Origin: Hydractinia symbiolongicarpus
Lineage: Eukaryota; Cnidaria; Hydrozoa; Anthoathecata; Hydractiniidae
Length of the DNA: 64,000 nt
Assembly (NCBI RefSeq): GCF_029227915.1
Contig: NC_079875.1
Coordinates: 41,437,201-41,501,200 of the forward strand
Reading direction: 5' to 3'
Position numbers and translations under genes: made by a program
Notes under the pieces: model-generated
Told to the model about the DNA's origin: nothing
The model's database searches: none
The model's input: only the letters and a program-made list of their open reading frames with translations
Shown here: positions 34,165-47,652 of the stretch, piece by piece
How positions within the stretch are numbered: the stretch's first letter is position 1
Layout of the letters: each line of letters begins with the position of its first letter

Positions 34165-37100
34165 TTGTAGACTTTTGACTATACGGGCCTAGTCCGGGAT
34201 TTAAGGGAAATCGCGGGTTTTCGTTTGCTGGCGATTAAAATTCTTTTATTCAGCGTCTCATCAAAAATGTAAACATTTTTGAAAACTACAAGTCTTATGC
34301 GTTTTAGTGGTGAAAAAATAATTTAAAAAATCGTTCTGGAGATGAGTTTACTCACAGGGTACTTTCTTTGTATACATTCGACTATACGGGCCAAGCCCGG
34401 GATTTACGGGAAATCGCGGGTTTTTGTTTGCCGGCGATTAAACTTCTTTTATTCAGCGTCTCATCAAAAATGAAAACATTTTTGAAAACTACAAGTCTCA
34501 TGCGTTTTAGTGGTGAAAAAATAATTTAAAAATTCGTTCGGGAAATGAGTTTACTCCCTGGGTACTTTCTTTGTATACTTTTGACTATACGGGCCGACTC
34601 CGGGATTTACGGGAAGTCGCGGGTTTTCGTTTGCCGGCGATTAAACTTCTTTTATTCAGCGTCTCATCAAAAATGAAAACATTTTTAAAAACTACAAGTC
34701 TCATGGGCTTTAGTGGTGAAATAATAATTTAAAAAATCGTTCGGGAAATGAGTTTACTCCCTGGGTACTTTGTTTGTATACTTTTGACTATACAGGCCGA
34801 GTCCGGGATTTACGGGAAATCGCGGATTTTCGTTTGAGGGCGATTAAAATTCTTTTATTCAGCGTCTCATCAAAAATGAAAACATTTTTGAAAACTACAA
34901 GTCTCATGCGTTGTAGTGGTGAAAAAATAATTTAAAAAATCGTTCGGTAAATGAGTTTACTCCCTGGGTACTTTCTTTGTATACTTTTGACTATACGGGC
35001 CGAGTCCGGGATTTACGGGAAGTCGCGGGTTTTCGTTTGCCGGCGATTAAACTTCTTTTATTCAGCGTCTCATCAAAAATGAAAACATTTTTAAAAACTA
35101 CAAGTCTCAAGCGTTTTAGTGGTGAAAAGATAATTTAAAAAATCGTTTTGGAAATGAGTTTACACCCTGGGTACTTTCTTTGTATACTTTTGACTATACG
35201 GGCCGAGTCCGGGATTTACGGGAAGTCGCGGGTTTTCGTTTGCCGGCGATTAAACTTCTTTTATTCAGCGTCTCATCAAAAATGAAAACATTTTTAAAAA
35301 CTACAAGTCTCAAGCGTTTTAGTGGTGAAAAGATAATTTAAAAAATCGTTTTGGAAATGAGTTTACACCCTGGGTACTTTCTTTGTATACTTTTGACTAT
35401 ACGGGCCGAGTCCGGGATTTACGGGAAATCGCAGGTTTTGGTTTGCCGGCGATTAAACTTCTTTTATTCAGCGTCTCATCAAAATTGAAAACATTTTTGA
35501 AAACTGCAAGTCTCATGCGTTTTAGTGGTGAAAAAATAATTTAAAAAATCGTTCGGGAAATGAGCTAACTCCCTGGGTACTTTCTTTGTATACTTTTGAC
35601 TATGCGGGCCGAGTCCGGGGTTTACGGGAAATGGCGGGTTTTCGTTTGCCGGCGATTAAACTTCTTTTATTCAGCGTCTCATCAAAAATGAAATCATTTT
35701 TGAAAACTACAAGTCTCAAGCGTTTTAGTGGTGAAAAGATAATTTAAAAAATCGTTTTGGAAATGAGTTTACTCACAGGGTACTTTCTTTGTATACATTC
35801 GACTATACGGGCCAAGCCCGGGATTTACGGGAAATCGCGGTTTTCGTTTGCCGGTGATTAAACTTCTTTTATTTAGCGTCTCATCAAAAATGTAAACATT
35901 TTTGAAAACTACAAGTCTTATGCGTTTTAGTGGTGAAAAATTAATTTAAAAAATCGTTCTGGAGATGAGTTTACTCACAGGGTACTTTCTTTGTATACAT
36001 TCGACTATACGGGCCAAGCCCGGGATTTACGGGAAATCGCGGGTTTTCGTTTGCCGGCGATTAAACTTCTTTTATTCAGCGTCTTATCAAAAATAAAAAC
36101 ATTTTTGAAAACTACAAGTCTCATGCGTTTTAGTGGTGAAAAAATAATTTAAAAAATCGTTCGGGAAATGAGTTTACTCCCTGGGCACTTTCTTTGTATA
36201 CTTTTGACTATACCGGCCGAGTCCAGGATTTACGGGAAGTCGCGGGTTTTCGTTTGCCGGCGATTAAACTTCTTTTATTCAGCGTCTCATCAAAAATGAA
36301 AACAAGTTTGAAGACTACAAGTCTCATGCGTTTTAGTGGTGAAAAAATAATATAAAAAATCGTTTTGGAAATGAGTTTACTCACAGTGTACTTTCTTTGT
36401 ATACATTCGACTATACGGGCCAAGCCTGGGATTTAAGGGAAATCGCGGGTTTTAGTTTGCCGGCGATTAAACTTCTTTTATTCAGCGTCTCATCAAAAAT
36501 GTAAACATTTTTGAAAACTACAAGTCTTATGCGTTTTAGTGGTGAAAAAATAATTTAAAAAATCGTTCTGGAGATGAGTTTACTCACAGGGTACTTTCTT
36601 TGTATACATTCGACTATACGGGCCAAGCCCGGGATTTACGGGAAATCGCGGGTTTTCGTTTGCCGGCGATTAAACTTCTTTTATTCAGCGTATCATCAAA
36701 AATAAAAATATTTGTGAAAACTACAAGTCTCATGCGTTTTAGTGGTGAAAAAATAATTTAAAAAATCGTTCGGGAAATGAGTTTACTCCCCGGGTACTTT
36801 CTTTGTATACTTTTGACTATACGGGCCGAGTCCGGGATTTACGGGAAGTCGCGGGTTTTCGTTTGCCGCCGAATAAACTTCTTTTATTCAGCGTGTCATT
36901 AAAATTGAAAACATTTTTGAAAACTGCAAGTCTCATGCGTTTTAGTGGTGAAAAAATCGTTCGGGAAATGAGCTAACTCCTTGGGTACTTTCTTTGTATA
37001 CTTTTGACTATGCAGGCCGAGTCCGGGGTTTACGGGAAATGGCGGGTTTTCGTTTGCCGGCGATTAAACTTCTTTTATTCAGCGTCTCATCAAAAATAAA

Positions 37101-37399
37101 AACATTTTTAAAAACTACAAGTCTCATGGGCTTTAGTAGTGAAATAATAATTTAAAAAATCGTTTGGGAAATGAGTTTACACCCTGGGTACTTTCCTTGT
37201 ATACTTTTGACTATACGGGCCAAGCCCGGGATTTACTGGAAATCGCGGGTTTTCGTTTGCCGGCGATTAAACTTCTTTTATTCAGCGTCTCATCAAAAAT
37301 GAAAACATTTTTGAAAACTACAAGTCTCAATCGTTTTAGTGGTGAAAAGATAATTTAAAAAATCGTTTTGGAAATGAGTTTACTCACAGGGTACTTTCT
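34165..37399. repeat. Block IV, monomer run 1
   Basis: Starts: 34165, 34368, 34571, 34774, 34977, 35180, 35383, 35586, 35789, 35991, 36194, 36397, 36600, 36803, 36994, 37197. The part from about 34.86 to 35.96 kb recurs 6997 bp downstream (41.86-42.96 kb). Monomers 34977 and 35180 read as identical, a single-monomer duplication. Monomers 36397, 36600 and 36803 carry marks later used in block V: CACAGTGTAC, CCTGGGATTTAAGG and ATATTTGTGAAAAC. Confidence 0.74.
36803..36993. repeat. 191-bp short monomer, copy 1
   Basis: The tract GAAAAAATAATTTAAAAAAT is shortened to GAAAAAATCG at about 36949-36958. The 12 lost bases lie between two AAAAAAT direct repeats, as expected for replication slippage. 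Confidence 0.88.
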
Positions 37400-40300
37400 T
37401 TGTATACATTCGACTATACGGGCCAAGCCCGGGATTTACTGGAAATCGCGGGTTTTCGTTTGCCGGCGATTAAACTTCTTTTATTCAGCGTCACATCAAA
37501 AATGTAAACATTTTTGAAAACTACAAGTCTTATGCGTTTTATTGGTGAAAAAATAATTTAAAAAATCGTTCTGGAGATGAGTTTACTCACAGGGTACTTT
37601 CTTTTTATAATTCGACTATACGGGCCAAGCCCGGGATTTACGGGAAATCGCGGGTTTTCGTTTGCCGGCGATTAAACCTCTTTCATTAAGCGTCTCATCA
37701 AAAATGAAAACATTTCTGAAAACTACAAATCTCATGCGTTTTAGTGGTGCAGAAATAATTTAAAAAATCGTTCGGGAAATGAGTTTACTCCCTGGGTACT
37801 TTCTTTGTATACTTTTGACTATACGGGCCGAGTCCGGGATTTACGGGAAATCGCAGGTTTTCGTTTGCCGGCGATTAAGCTTCTTTTATTCAGCGTCTCA
37901 TCTAAAATGAAAACATTTTTGAAAACTACAAGTCTCATGCGTTTTAGTGGTGAAAAAATAATTTAAAAAATCGTTCGGGAAATGAGTTTACTCCCTGGGT
38001 ACTTTCTTTGTATACTTTTGACTATACGGCCGAGTACGGGATTTACGGGAAGTCGCGGGCTTTCGTTTGCCGGCGAATAAACTTCTTTTATTCAGCGTCT
38101 CATCAAAAATGAAAACATTTTTAAAAACTACAAGTTTCACGGGCTTTAGTGGTGAAATAATAATTTAAAAAATCGTTCGGGAAATGAGTTTACAACCTGG
38201 GTACTCTCTTTGTATACTTTTGACTATACGGGCCTAGTCCGGGATTTAAGGGAAATCGCGGGTTTTCGTTTGCTGGCGATTAAAATTCTTTTATTCAGCG
38301 TCTAATCAAAAATATAAACATTTTTGAAAACTACAAGTCTTATGCGTTTTAGTGGTGAAAAAATAATTTAAAAAATCGTTCGGAAAATGAGTTTACTCCC
38401 TTGGTACTTTCTTTGTATACTTTTCACTATACGGGCCGAGTCCGGGGTTTACGGGAAATGGCGGGTTTTCCTTTGCCGGCGATTAAACTTCTTTTATTCA
38501 GCGTCACATCAAAAATGAAAACATTTTTGAATACTAAAAGTCTCATGCGTTTTAGTGGTGAAAAAATAATTTAAAAAATCGTTCGGGAAATGAGTTTACT
38601 CCCTGGGTACTTTCTTTGTATACTTTTGACTATACGGGCCGAGTCCGGGATTTACGGGAAATCGCGGATTTTCGTTTGCCGGCGATTAAACTTCTTTTAT
38701 TCAGCGTCCCATCAAATATGAAAACATTTTTGAAAACTACAAATCTCATGCGTTTTAGTGGTAAAAAAATAATATAAAAAATCGTTCGGGAAATGAGTTT
38801 ACTCCCTGGGTACTTTCTTTGTATACTTTTGACTATACGGGCCGAGTCCGGGGTTTACGGGAAATGGCGGGTTTTTGTTTGCCGGCGATTAAACTGCTTT
38901 TATTCAGCGTCTCAGCAAAAATGAAAACATTTCTGAAAACTATAAGTCTCATGCGTTTTAGTGGTGTAAAAATAATTTAAAAAATCGTTCTGGATATGAG
39001 TTTACTCCCTGGGTACTTTCTTTGTATACTTTTGACTATACGGGCTGAGCCCGGGGTTTACGGGAAATCGCAGGTTTTCGTTTGCCGGCGATTAAACTTT
39101 TTTTATTCAGCGTCTCATCAAAAATGAAAACATTTTTGAGAACTACAAGTCTCATGCGTTGTAGTGGTGAAAAAATTATTTAAAAAATCGTTCGGAAAAT
39201 GAGTTTAATCCCTGGGTACTTTCTTTGTATACTTTTTACTATACGGGCCGAGTCCGGAATTTACGGGAAATCGTGGATTTTCGTTTAACGGCGATTAAAC
39301 TTCTTTTATTCAGCGTCTCATCAAAAATGAAAACATTTTTGAAAACTACAAGTCTCATGCGTTGTAGTGGTGAAAAAATAATTTAAAAAATCGTTCGGAA
39401 AATGAGTTTACTCCCTGGGTACTTTCTTTGTATACTTTTAACTATACGGGCCGAGTCCGTGGTTACGGGAAATGGCGGGTTTTCGTTTGCCGGCGTTTTA
39501 ACTTCTTTTATTCAGCGTCTCATCAAAAATGAAGACATTTTTGAAAACTACAAGTCTCATGCGTTGTAGTGGTGAAAAAATAATTTAAAAAATCGTTCGG
39601 GAAATGAGTTTACTCCCTGGGTACTTTGTTTGTATACTTTTGACTATACGGGCCGAGTCCGGGGTTTACGGGAAATGGCGGGTTTTTGTTTGCCGGCGAT
39701 TAAACTTCTTTTATTCAGCGTCTCATCAAAAATGAAAACATTTTTGAAAACTACAAGTCTCAAGCGTTTTAGTGGTGAAAAGATAATTTAAAAAATCGTT
39801 TTGGAAATGAGTTTACTCACAGGGTACTTTCTTTGTATACATTCGACTATACGGGCCAAGCCCGGGATTTACGGGAAATCGCGGGTTTTCGTTTGCCGGC
39901 GATTAAACCTCTTTCATTAAGCGTCTCATCAAAAATGAAAACATTTTTGAAAACTACGAGTCTCATGCGTTTTAGTGGTGAAAAAATAATTTAAAACATC
40001 GTTCGCGAAATGAGTTTACTCCCTGAGTACTTTCTTTGTATACTTGTGACTATACGGGCCGAGTCCGGGATTTACGGGAAGTCGCGGGTTTTCGTTTGCC
40101 GGAGATTAAACTTCTTTTATTCAGCGTCTCATCAAAAATGAAAACATTTTTGAAAACTACAAGTCTCATGCGTTTTATTGGTTTACGGGAAATGGCGGGT
40201 TTTTGTTTGCCGGCGATTAAACTTCTTTTATTCAGCGTCTCATCAAAAATGAAAACATTTTTGAAAACTACAAGTCTTATGCGTTTTAGTGGTGAAAAAA

Positions 40301-41161
40301 TAATTTAAAAAATCGTTCTGGAAATGAGTTTACTCACAGGATACTTTCTTTGTATACATTCGACTATACGGGCCAAGCCCGGGATTTACGAGAAATCGCT
40401 GGTTTTCTTTTGCCGGCGATTAAACCTCTTTCATTAAGCGACTCATCAAAATTGAAAACATTTCTGAAAACTACAAGTCTCATGCGTTTTAGTGGTGAAA
40501 AAATAATTTAAAAAATCGTTCGGGAAATGAGTTTTCTACCTGGGTACTTTCTTTGTATACTTTTGACTATACGGGCCGAGTCCGGGATTTACGGGAAATC
40601 GCAGGTTTTCGTTTGCCGGAGATTAAACTTCTTTTATTCAGCGTCTCATCAAAAATGAAAACATTTTTGAATACTAAAAGTCTCATGCGTTTTAGTGGTG
40701 AAAAAATAATTTAAAAAATCGTTCGGGAAATGAGTTTACTCCCTGGGTACTTTATTTGTATACTTTTGACCATACGGGCCGAGTCCGGGGTTTACGGGAA
40801 ATGGCGGGTTTTCGTTTGCCGGCGATTAAACTTCTTTTATTCAGCGTCTCATCAAAAATGAAAACATTTTTGAAAACTACAAGTCTCATGCGTTTTAGTG
40901 GTGAAAAGATAATTTAAAAAATCGTTTTGGAAATGAGTTTACTCACAGGGTACTTTCTTTGTATACTTTTGACTACGCGGGCCGAGTCCGGGGTTTACGG
41001 GAAATGGCGGGTTTTCGTTTGCCGGCGATTAAACTTCTTTTATTCAGCAACTCATCAAAAATGAAAACATTTTTGAAAACTACAAGTCTCAACCGTTTTA
41101 GTGGTGAAAAGATAATTTAAAAAATCGTTTTGGAAATGAGTTTACTCACAGGGTACTTTCT
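37400..41161. repeat. Complete 18-element HOR, second location (3762 bp)
   Basis: Types c to r then a and b, each once: starts 37400, 37603, 37805, 38008, 38210, 38413, 38616, 38819, 39022, 39225, 39428, 39630, 39833, 40036 (314 bp), 40350, 40553, 40756, 40959. It is the only turn without internal duplication or deletion of elements. It matches 26729-29680 at a constant offset of 11075-11076 bp. Small private changes include TTTATAATTCGAC in 37603 (202 bp) and GTGGTTACGGG in 39428 (202 bp). Confidence 0.84.
40036..40349. repeat. 314-bp fusion monomer (type p), copy 5, diverged
   Basis: Same joint, but written TATTGGTTTACGGG, with further private changes (TATACTTGTGAC, GCCGGAGATTAAAC, GGGTTTTTG). 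It lies in the long-range copy of the HOR at 37.4-41.2 kb and shows that this copy has been separate for longer than copies 2-4 from each other. Confidence 0.9.
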
Positions 41162-42986
41162 TTGTATACATTCGACTATACGGGCCAAGCCCGGGATTTA
41201 CTGGAAATCGCGGGTTTTCGTTTGCCGGCGATTAAACTTCTTTTATTCAGCGTCACATCAAAAATGTAAACATTTTTGAAAACTACAAGTCTCAACCGTT
41301 TTATTGGTGAAAAAATAATTTAAAAAATCGTTCTGGAGATGAGTTTACTCACAGGGTACTTTCTTTTTATACATTCGACTATACGGGCCAAGCCCGGGAT
41401 TTACGGGAAGTCGCGGGTTTTCGTTTGCCGGCGAATAAACTTCTTTTATTCAGCGTCTCATCAAAAATGAAAACATTTTTAAAAACTACAAGTTTCACGG
41501 GCTTTAGTGGTGAAATAATAATTTAAAAAATCGTTCGGGAAATGAGTTTACACCCTGGGTACTCTCTTTATATACTTTTGACTATACGGGCCTAGTCCGG
41601 GATTTAAGGGAAATCGCGGGTTTTCGTTTGCTGGCGATTAAAATTCTTTTATTCAGCGTCTCATCAAAAATGTAAACATTTTTGAAAACTACAAGTCTTA
41701 TGCGTTTTAGTGGTCAAAAAATAATTTAAAAAATCGTTCTGGAGATGAGTTTACTCACAGGGTACTTTCTTTGTATACATTCGACTATACGGGCCAAGCC
41801 CGGGATTTACGGGAAATCGCGGGTTTTCGTTTGCCGGCGATTAAACTTCTTTTATTCAGCGTCTCATCAAAAATGAAAACATTTTTGAAAACTACAAGTC
41901 TCATGCGTTGTAGTGGTGAAAAAATAATTTAAAAAATCGTTCGGTAAATGAGTTTACTCCCTGGGTACTTTCTTTGTATACTTTTGACTATACGGGCCGA
42001 GTCCGGGATTTACGGGAAGTCGCGGGTTTTCGTTTGCCGGCGATTAAACTTCTTTTATTCAGCGTCTCATCAAAAATGAAAACATTTTTAAAAACTACAA
42101 GTCTCAAGCGTTTTAGTGGTGAAAAGATAATTTAAAAAATCGTTTTGGAAATGAGTTTACACCCTGGGTACTTTCTTTGTATACTTTTGACTATACGGGC
42201 CGAGTCCGGGATTTACGGAAAGTCGCGGGTTTTCGTTTGCCGGCGATTAAACTTCTTTTATTCAGCGTCTCATCAAAAATGAAAACATTTTTAAAAACTA
42301 CAAGTCTCAAGCGTTTTAGTGGTGAAAAGATAATTTAAAAAATCGTTTTGGAAATGAGTTTACACCCTGGGTACTTTCTTTGTATACTTTTGACTATACG
42401 GGCCGAGTCCGGGATTTACGGGAAATCGCAGGTTTTGGTTTGCCGGCGATTAAACTTCTTTTATTCAGCGTCTCATCAAAATTGAAAACATTTTTGAAAA
42501 CTGCAAGTCTCATGCGTTTTAGTGGTGAAAAAATAATTTAAAAAATCGTTCGGGAAATGAGCTAACTCCCTGGGTACTTTCTTTGTATACTTTTGACTAT
42601 GCGGGCCGAGTCCGGGGTTTACGGGAAATGGCGGGTTTTCGTTTGCCGGCGATTAAACTTCTTTTATTCAGCGTCTCATCAAAAATGAAATCATTTTTGA
42701 AAACTACAAGTCTCAAGCGTTTTAGTGGTGAAAAGATAATTTCAAAAATCGTTTTGGAAATGAGTTTACTCACAGGGTACTTTCTTTGTATACATTCGAC
42801 TATACGGGCCAAGCCCGGGATTTACGGGAAATCGCGGTTTTCGTTTGCCGGTGATTAAACTTCTTTTATTTAGCGTCTCATCAAAAATGTAAACATTTTT
42901 GAAAACTACAAGTCTCATGCGTTTTAGTGGTGAAAAAATAATTTAAAAATCGTTCGGGAAATGAGTTTACTCCCTGGGTACTTTCT
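41162..42986. repeat. Block IV, monomer run 2
   Basis: Starts: 41162 c, 41365 (hybrid, d left and f right), 41568 g, 41771, 41974, 42177, 42380, 42583, 42786. The stretch 41974-42985 repeats 34977-35990 at offset 6997. Monomer 42786 is 201 bp, with one base lost in CGCGGTTTTCG and one in the A tract. Confidence 0.74.
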
Positions 42987-44405
42987 TTGTATACTTTTGA
43001 CTATACGGGCCGAGTCCGGGATTTACGGGAAATCGCAGGTTTTCGTTTGCCGGCGATTAAACTTCTTTTATTCAGCGTCTCATCAAAAATGAAAACATTT
43101 TTGAAAACTACTAGTCTCATGCGTTTTAGTGGTGAAAAAATAATTTGAAAAATCGTTCTGGAGATGAGTTTACTCACAGGGTACTTTCTTTGTATACATT
43201 CGACTATACGGGCCAAGCCCGGGATTTACGGGAAATCGCGGGTTTTCGTTTGCCGGCGATTAAACTTCTTTTATTCAGCGTCTTATCAAAAATAAAAACA
43301 TTTTTGAAAACTACAAGTCTCATGCGTTTTAGTGGTGAAAAAATGATTTAAAAAATCGTTCGGAAAATGAGTTTACTCCCTGGGCACTTTCTTTGTATAC
43401 TTTTGACTATACCGGCCGAGTCCAGGATTTACGGGAAGTCGCGGGTTTTCGTTTGCCGGCGATTAAACTTCTTTTATTCAGCGTCTCATCAAAAATGTAA
43501 ACATTTTTGAAAACTACAAGTCTCATGCGTTTTAGTGGTGAAAAAATAATTTAAAAAATCGTTCGGGAAATGAGCTAACTCCCTGGGTACTTTCTTTGTA
43601 TACTTTTGACTATGCGGGCCGAGTCCGGGGTTTACGGGAAATGGCGGGTTTTCGTTTGCCGGCGATTAAACTTCTTTTATTCAGCGTCTCATCAAAAATG
43701 AAAACAAGTTTGAAGACTACAAGTCTCATGCGTTTTAGTGGTGAAAAAATAATTTAAAAAATCGTTTTGGAAATGAGTTTACTCACAGGGTACTTTCCTT
43801 GTATACATTCGACTATACAGGCCAAGCCCGGGATTTACGGGAAATCGCGGTTTTCGTTTGCCGGTGATTAAACTTCTTTTATTTAGTGTCTCATCAAAAA
43901 TGTAAACATTTTTGAAAACTACAAGTCTTATGCGTTTTAGTGGTGAAAAAATAATTTAAAAAATCGTTCTGGAGATGAGTTTAATCACAGGGTACTTTCT
44001 TTGTATACATTTGACTATACGGGCCAAGCCCGGGATTTACGGGAAATCGCGGGTTTTCGTTTGCCGGCGATTAAACCTCTTTCATTAAGCGTCTCATCAA
44101 AAATGAAAACATTTTTGAAAACTACAAGTCTCATGCGTTTTAGTGGTGAAAAAATAATTTAAAACATCGTTCGCGAAATGAGTTTACTCCCTGAGTACTT
44201 TCTTTGTATACTTTTGACTACACGGGCCGAGTCCGGGATTTACGGGAAGTCGAGGGTTTTCGTTTGCCGGCGATTAAACTTCTTTTATTCAGCGTCTCAT
44301 CAAAAATGAAAACAGTTTTGAAAACTACAAGTCTCATGCGTTTTAGTGGTGAAAAAATAATTTAAAAATCGTTCGGGAAATGAGTTTACTCCCTGGGTAC
44401 TTTCT
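42987..44405. repeat. Early seven-monomer recurrence (1419 bp)
   Basis: Starts: 42987, 43190, 43393, 43596, 43799, 44001, 44204; then 44406, 44609 and 44813 repeat the types of 42987, 43190 and 43393 at offset 1419-1420. Marks: ACTACTAGTC (42987/44406), CTTATCAAAAATAAAAAC (43190/44609), ACCGGCCGAGTCCAGG (43393/44813). Monomers 44001, 44204 and 44406 are like elements A5, A6 and A7 of the block VI HOR (CATCGTTCGCG; GTCGAGGG; AATCGCAGG), so this looks like a forerunner of it. Confidence 0.72.
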
Positions 44406-45827
44406 TTGTATACTTTTGACTATACGGGCCGAGTCCGGGATTTACGGGAAATCGCAGGTTTTCGTTTGCCGGCGATTAAACTTCTTTTATTCAGCGTCTC
44501 ATCAAAAATGAAAACATTTTTGAAAACTACTAGTCTCATGCGTTTTAGTGGTGAAAAAATAATTTAAAAAATCGTTCTGGAGATGAGTTTACTCACAGGG
44601 TACTTCCTTTGTATACATTCGACTATACGGGCCAAGTCCGGGATTTACGGGAAATCGCGGGTTTTCGTTTGCCGGCGATTAAACTTCTTTTGTTCAGCGT
44701 CTTATCAAAAATAAAAACATTTTTGAAAACTACAAGTCTCATGCGTTTTAGTGGTGAAAAAAAAAATTTAAAAAATCGTTCGGGAAATGAGTTTACTCCC
44801 TGGGCACTTTCTTTGTATACTTTTGACTATACCGGCCGAGTCCAGGATTTACGGGAAGTCGCGGGTTTTCGTTTGCCGGCGATTAAACTTCTTTTATTCA
44901 GCGTCTCATCAAAAATAAAAATATTTTTAAAAACTACAAGTCTAATGGGCTTTAGTGGTGAAATAATAATTTAAAAAATCGTTCGGGAAATGAGTTTACA
45001 CCCTGGGTACTTTCTTTGTATACTTTTGACTATACGGGCCAAGCCCGGGATTTACGGGAAATCGCGGGTTTCCGTTGGCCGGCGATTATACTTCTTTTAT
45101 TCAGCGTCTCATCAAAAATGTAAACATTTTTGAAAACTACAAGTCTCATGCGTTTTAGTGGTGAAAAAATAATTTAAAAAATCGTTCGGGAAATGAGTTT
45201 ACTCCCCGGGTACTTTCTTTGTATACTTTTGACTATACGGGCCGAGTCTGGGATTTACGGGAAGTCGCGGGTTTTCGTTTGCCGGCGATTAAACTTCTTT
45301 TTTTCAGCGTCTCATCAAAATTGAAAACATTTTTGAAAACTGCAAGTCTCATGCGTTTTAGTGGTGAAAAAATAATTTAAAAAATCGTTTTGGAAATGAG
45401 TTTACTCAAAGGGTACTTTCTTTGTATACATTCGACTATACGGGCCAAGCCCGGGATTTACAGGAAATCGCGGGTTTTCGTTTGCCGGCGATTAAACTTC
45501 TTTTATTCAGCGTCTCATCAAAAATGTAAACATTTTTGAAAACTACAAGACTTATGCGCTTTAGTGGTGAAAAAATAATTTAAAAAATCGTTCGGGAAAT
45601 GAGCTAACTCCTTGGGTACTTTCTTTGTATACTTTTGACTATGCAGGCCGAGTCCGGGGTTTACGGGAAATGGCGGGTTTTCGTTTGCCGGCGATTAAAC
45701 TTCTTTTATTCAGCGTCTCATCAAAAATAAAAACATTTTTAAAAACTACAAGTCTCATGGGCTTTAGTGGTGAAATAATAATTTAAAAAATCGTTTGGGA
45801 AATGAGTTTACACCCTGGGTACTTTCC
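44406..45827. repeat. Block IV, monomer run 3
   Basis: Starts: 44406, 44609, 44813, 45016, 45219, 45422, 45625. Monomer 44609 is 204 bp through one extra A. Monomer 45625 (GACTATGCAGGCC with CATGGGCTTTAG) also occurs at 36994 and 50074 and flanks the block V units on both sides. Confidence 0.72.
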
Positions 45828-47652
45828 TTGTATACTTTTGACTATACGGGCCAAGCCCGGGATTTACTGGAAATCGCGGGTTTTCGTTTGCCGGCGATTA
45901 AACCCCTTTCATTAAGCGTCTCATCAAAAATGAAAACATTTTTGAAAACTACAAGTCTCATGCGTTTTAGTGGTGAAAAAATAATTTAAAAATCGTTCGA
46001 GAAATGAGTTTACTCACAGGGTACTTTCTTTGTATACATTCGACTATACGGGCCAAGCCCGGGATTTACGGGAAATCGCGGTTTTCGTTTGCCGGTGATT
46101 AAACTTCTTTTATTTAGCGTCTCATCAAAAATGTAAACATTTTTGAAAACTAACAGTCTTATGCGTTTTAGTGGTGAAAAAATAATTTAAAAAATCGTTC
46201 TGGAGATGAGTTTACTCACAGGGTACTTTCTTTGTATACATTCGACTATACGGGCCAAGCCCGGGATTTACGGGAAATCGCGGGTTTTCGTTTGCCGGCG
46301 ATTAAACCTCTTTCATTAAGCGTCTCATCAAAAATGAAAACATTTTTGAAAACTACAAGTCTCATGCGTTTTAGTGGTGAAAAAATAATTTAAAACATCG
46401 TTCGGGAAATGAGTTTACTTCCTGAGTACTTTCTTTGTATACTTTTGACTATACGGGCCGAGTCCGAGATTTACGGGAAGTCGAGGGTTTTCGTTTGCCG
46501 GCGATTAAACTTCTTTTATTCAGCGTCTCATCAAAAATGAAAACATTTTTGAAAACTACAAGTCTCATGCGTTTTAGTGGTGAAAAAATAATTTAAAAAA
46601 TCGTTCTGGAGATGAGTTTACTCACAGGGTACTTTCTTTGTATACATTCGACTATACGGGCCAAGCCCGGGATTTACGGGAAATCGCGGGTTTTCGTTTG
46701 CCGGCGATTAAACTTCTTTTATTCAGCGTCTTATCAAAAATAAAAACATTTTTGAAAACTACAAGTCTCATGCGTTTTAGTGGTGAAATAATAATTTAAA
46801 AAATCGTTCGGGAAATGAGTTTACACCCTGGGTACTTTCTTTGTATACTTTTGACTATACGGGCCAAGCCCGGGATTTACGGGAAATCGCGGATTTTCGT
46901 TTGCCGGCGATTAAACTTCTTTTATTCAGCGTCTCATCAAAAATGTAAACATTTTTGAAAACTACAAGTCTCATGCGTTTTAGTGGTGAAAAAATAATTT
47001 AAAAAATCGTTCGGGAAATGAGCTAACTCCCTGGGTACTTTCTTTGTATACTTTTGACTATGCCGGCCGAGTCCGGGGTTTACGGGAAATGGCGGGTTTT
47101 CGTTTGCCGGCGATTAAACTTCTTTTATTCAGCGTCTCATCAAAAATGAAAACAAGTTTGAAGACTACAAGTCTCATGCGTTTTAGTGGTGAAAAGATAA
47201 TTTAAAAAATCGTTTTGGAAATGAGTTTACTCACAGTGTACTTTCTTTGTATACATTCGACTATACGGGCCAAGCCTGGGATTTAAGGGAAATCGCGGGT
47301 TTTCGTTTGCCGGCGATTAAACTTCTTTTATTCAGCGTCTCATAAAAAATGTAAACATTTTTGAAAACTACAAGTCTTATGCGTTTTAGTGGTGAAAAAA
47401 TAATTTAAAAAATCGTTCTGGAGATGAGTTTACTCACAGGGTACTTTCTTTGTATACATTCGACTATACGGGCCAAGCCCGGGATTTACGGGAAATCGCA
47501 GGTTTTCGTTTGCCGGCGATTAAACTTCTTTTATTCAGCGTATCATCAAAAATAAAAATATTTGTGAAAACTACAAGTCTCATGCGTTTTAGTGGTGAAA
47601 AAATAATTTAAAAAATCGTTCGGGAAATGAGTTTACTCCCCGGGTACTTTCC
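45828..47652. repeat. Block V, nine-monomer HOR unit 1 (1825 bp)
   Basis: Starts: 45828, 46030, 46232, 46435, 46638, 46841, 47044, 47247, 47450. Two monomers are one base short, giving 1825 rather than 1827. Private marks shared with unit 2: AACTAACAGTC (46.15 kb), TCCGAGATTTACGG (46.46 kb), TATGCCGGCCG (47.06 kb), CACAGTGTAC (47.23 kb), ATATTTGTGAAAAC (47.55 kb). Confidence 0.9.

Noticed and set aside
44609-44974. Longest frame, 121 codons
   Set aside because: One extra A in the A tract near 44760 puts two consecutive monomers in the same frame; it is still the monomer translated twice.
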